Shown here in pieces: positions 6,034-6,737 of a stretch of 6,737 nt of DNA. Under the pieces are notes generated by a model, which was given only the letters and a program-made list of their open reading frames with translations, was not told the DNA's origin and searched no databases. The position numbers and the translations under genes are program-made. Origin of the DNA: CAYLZW01 sp964388085 (lineage in GTDB: Bacteria > Myxococcota > UBA727 > CAYLZW01); NCBI GenBank assembly GCA_964388085.1, contig CAYLZW010000303.1, forward strand, positions 1-6,737, in the 5' to 3' direction. How positions within the stretch are numbered: position 1 is the stretch's first letter; each line of letters begins with the position of its first letter.

Positions 6034-6737
6034 CTACGAGTCGCCACCCTCAAGCTTCTGCCGCAGCTTCGCCAGCTCGTCGTCGATCTGCGAGGCCGCG
6101 GGCCCCGCGGCGGCAGGCGTCGTCGACGCCGGAGCGGACGACGTCGTGCCGCCACCGTTCGAGGCCATCTTCGCCTTCAGCGCCTCGAGGGCGTCGTCGG
6201 CGCTCTCGGCCTTGATCTGCTTCTCGAGCTCGGCCAGGGCCGCCGGATCCGCGGTGTCTCCGAGGAGCTCCTTGCGCGCCTCGAGCTCGGCCTCGCTGTT
6301 CTCGATCTTGGCCACCATGCGCTCGAAGGTGTCGAAGGCGGACGAGTCCGCGGTGGCGTCCGCGCCGGCACCCACGCCGGAGCGGATGTCGGCCTGCTTC
6401 TTCTTCATCTCGGCGGCGGAGAGGCGCGCGATGAGCTCGTCGCGCTTGCCCTTGGCCTCGTTGATCTTGCTGTCGAGCATCGTGAGCGACTTCTTGAGCT
6501 CCTCGGTGTAGCCCTTCTGCTGCTCGACCCCGAGCTCGGCCTCGCGCAGCAGGTCGTCGCTCTTGGACTTCTCCGCCAGCGCGTGCCGGGCGAGGTCTTC
6601 GTTGCCCTGCTTGAGGGCCGCCATGGCCTTCGCCTCCCAGTCGGCGCTGGCCTTCTTGTAGGTCTCGAGCTGCCGCTCGGCCTGCTTCTGCAGCGTCAAG
6701 GTCTCGACGAGGCGCTTCTTGGCGTTCTTGTGCTCCT
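6034..6737 (-). CDS. PspA/IM30 (Vipp1) family membrane-stress protein, N-terminus beyond the window
   Basis: The frame is open from the right edge to TAG at 6036-6034, giving 233 visible residues; the true start is outside. PspA/IM30 proteins are ESCRT-III-like, peripheral inner-membrane proteins that assemble into large oligomers and maintain membrane integrity under stress. Seen in the sequence: long charged coiled-coil helices from the edge through about visible residue 115; the family signature resembling WEAKAMAALKQGNEDLARHA near visible residues 33-52; FDTFERMVAKIENSEAELEA around 133-152; and ARKELLGD after it. A Gly/Ser/Thr/Ala/Pro-rich linker of about 25 residues (around 192-217) follows, then a short terminal helix, IDDELAKLRQKLEG. 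About 30-40 N-terminal residues, including the membrane-inserting amphipathic helix, should lie to the right. With them the protein would be about 270 residues, longer than E. coli PspA (about 222), mainly through the linker and terminal helix. This resembles the tailed Vipp1/PspA forms. No pspF or pspBC is visible. Confidence 0.9.
   Translation of the reverse strand, partial: EHKNAKKRLVETLTLQKQAERQLETYKKASADWEAKAMAALKQGNEDLARHALAEKSKSDDLLREAELGVEQQKGYTEELKKSLTMLDSKINEAKGKRDELIARLSAAEMKKKQADIRSGVGAGADATADSSAFDTFERMVAKIENSEAELEARKELLGDTADPAALAELEKQIKAESADDALEALKAKMASNGGGTTSSAPASTTPAAAGPAASQIDDELAKLRQKLEGGDS

Noticed and set aside
5960..6511. 183-codon plus-strand Ser/Ala-rich frame opposite the PspA-family gene
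   Set aside because: It is the complement of coiled-coil codons. The minus strand gives a clear PspA/IM30 sequence instead.
6697..6699. TTG as a possible start of the PspA-family gene
   Set aside because: The frame stays open to the window edge and the 12 codons before it (EHKNAKKRLVET) continue the family's helix, so the true start lies beyond the window.

Overview
This is a very GC-rich, gene-dense bacterial window with strong G/C bias at third codon positions and no mobile elements, RNA genes or CRISPR arrays that I can see. The genes and the wording of the proteins (HEAT-like repeats, Ala/Pro-rich linkers, several exported proteins, TTG starts) fit a large-genome Gram-negative of the Myxococcota/deltaproteobacterial type. 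That placement is an inference from style, not a marker-gene result.

Layout. Positions 1-2326 (minus strand) hold tldD followed by the first two thirds of pmbA (tldE). They overlap by 4 bp and encode the two subunits of the TldD/TldE metalloprotease. The tldD zinc site (HEAVGH plus a late Cys) is intact; pmbA runs off the left edge. Positions 2327-2564 form a divergent intergenic region with two adjacent palindromes just upstream of tldD. Positions 2565-6000 (plus strand) are a tightly packed three-gene operon: (i) an exported HEAT-like/glycine-rich hydrophobic protein of unknown function starting at TTG; (ii) a lipoprotein that consists only of the C-terminal, substrate-binding domain of the UshA-type 5'-nucleotidase family, also starting at TTG inside the previous stop; (iii) a Tat-exported metallophosphatase that consists only of the N-terminal catalytic domain of the same family. 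Positions 6034-6737 (minus strand) hold the C-terminal part of a PspA/IM30-type membrane-stress protein, convergent with the operon and cut by the right edge.

How they work together. TldD and TldE form one heteromeric protease that processes unfolded or modified peptides. The plus-strand operon is the most interesting part. A normally single-chain two-domain 5'-nucleotidase is encoded as two polypeptides in reversed order (binding domain first, catalytic domain second), apparently exported by two routes (lipoprotein/Sec and Tat). It is translationally coupled to an unrecognised envelope protein. The inference is that the two halves assemble outside the cytoplasm into one nucleotidase, possibly tethered to a membrane by the lipid anchor and associated with the first gene product. 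Nothing in the window links the operon functionally to tldD/pmbA or to pspA; they look like neighbours only.
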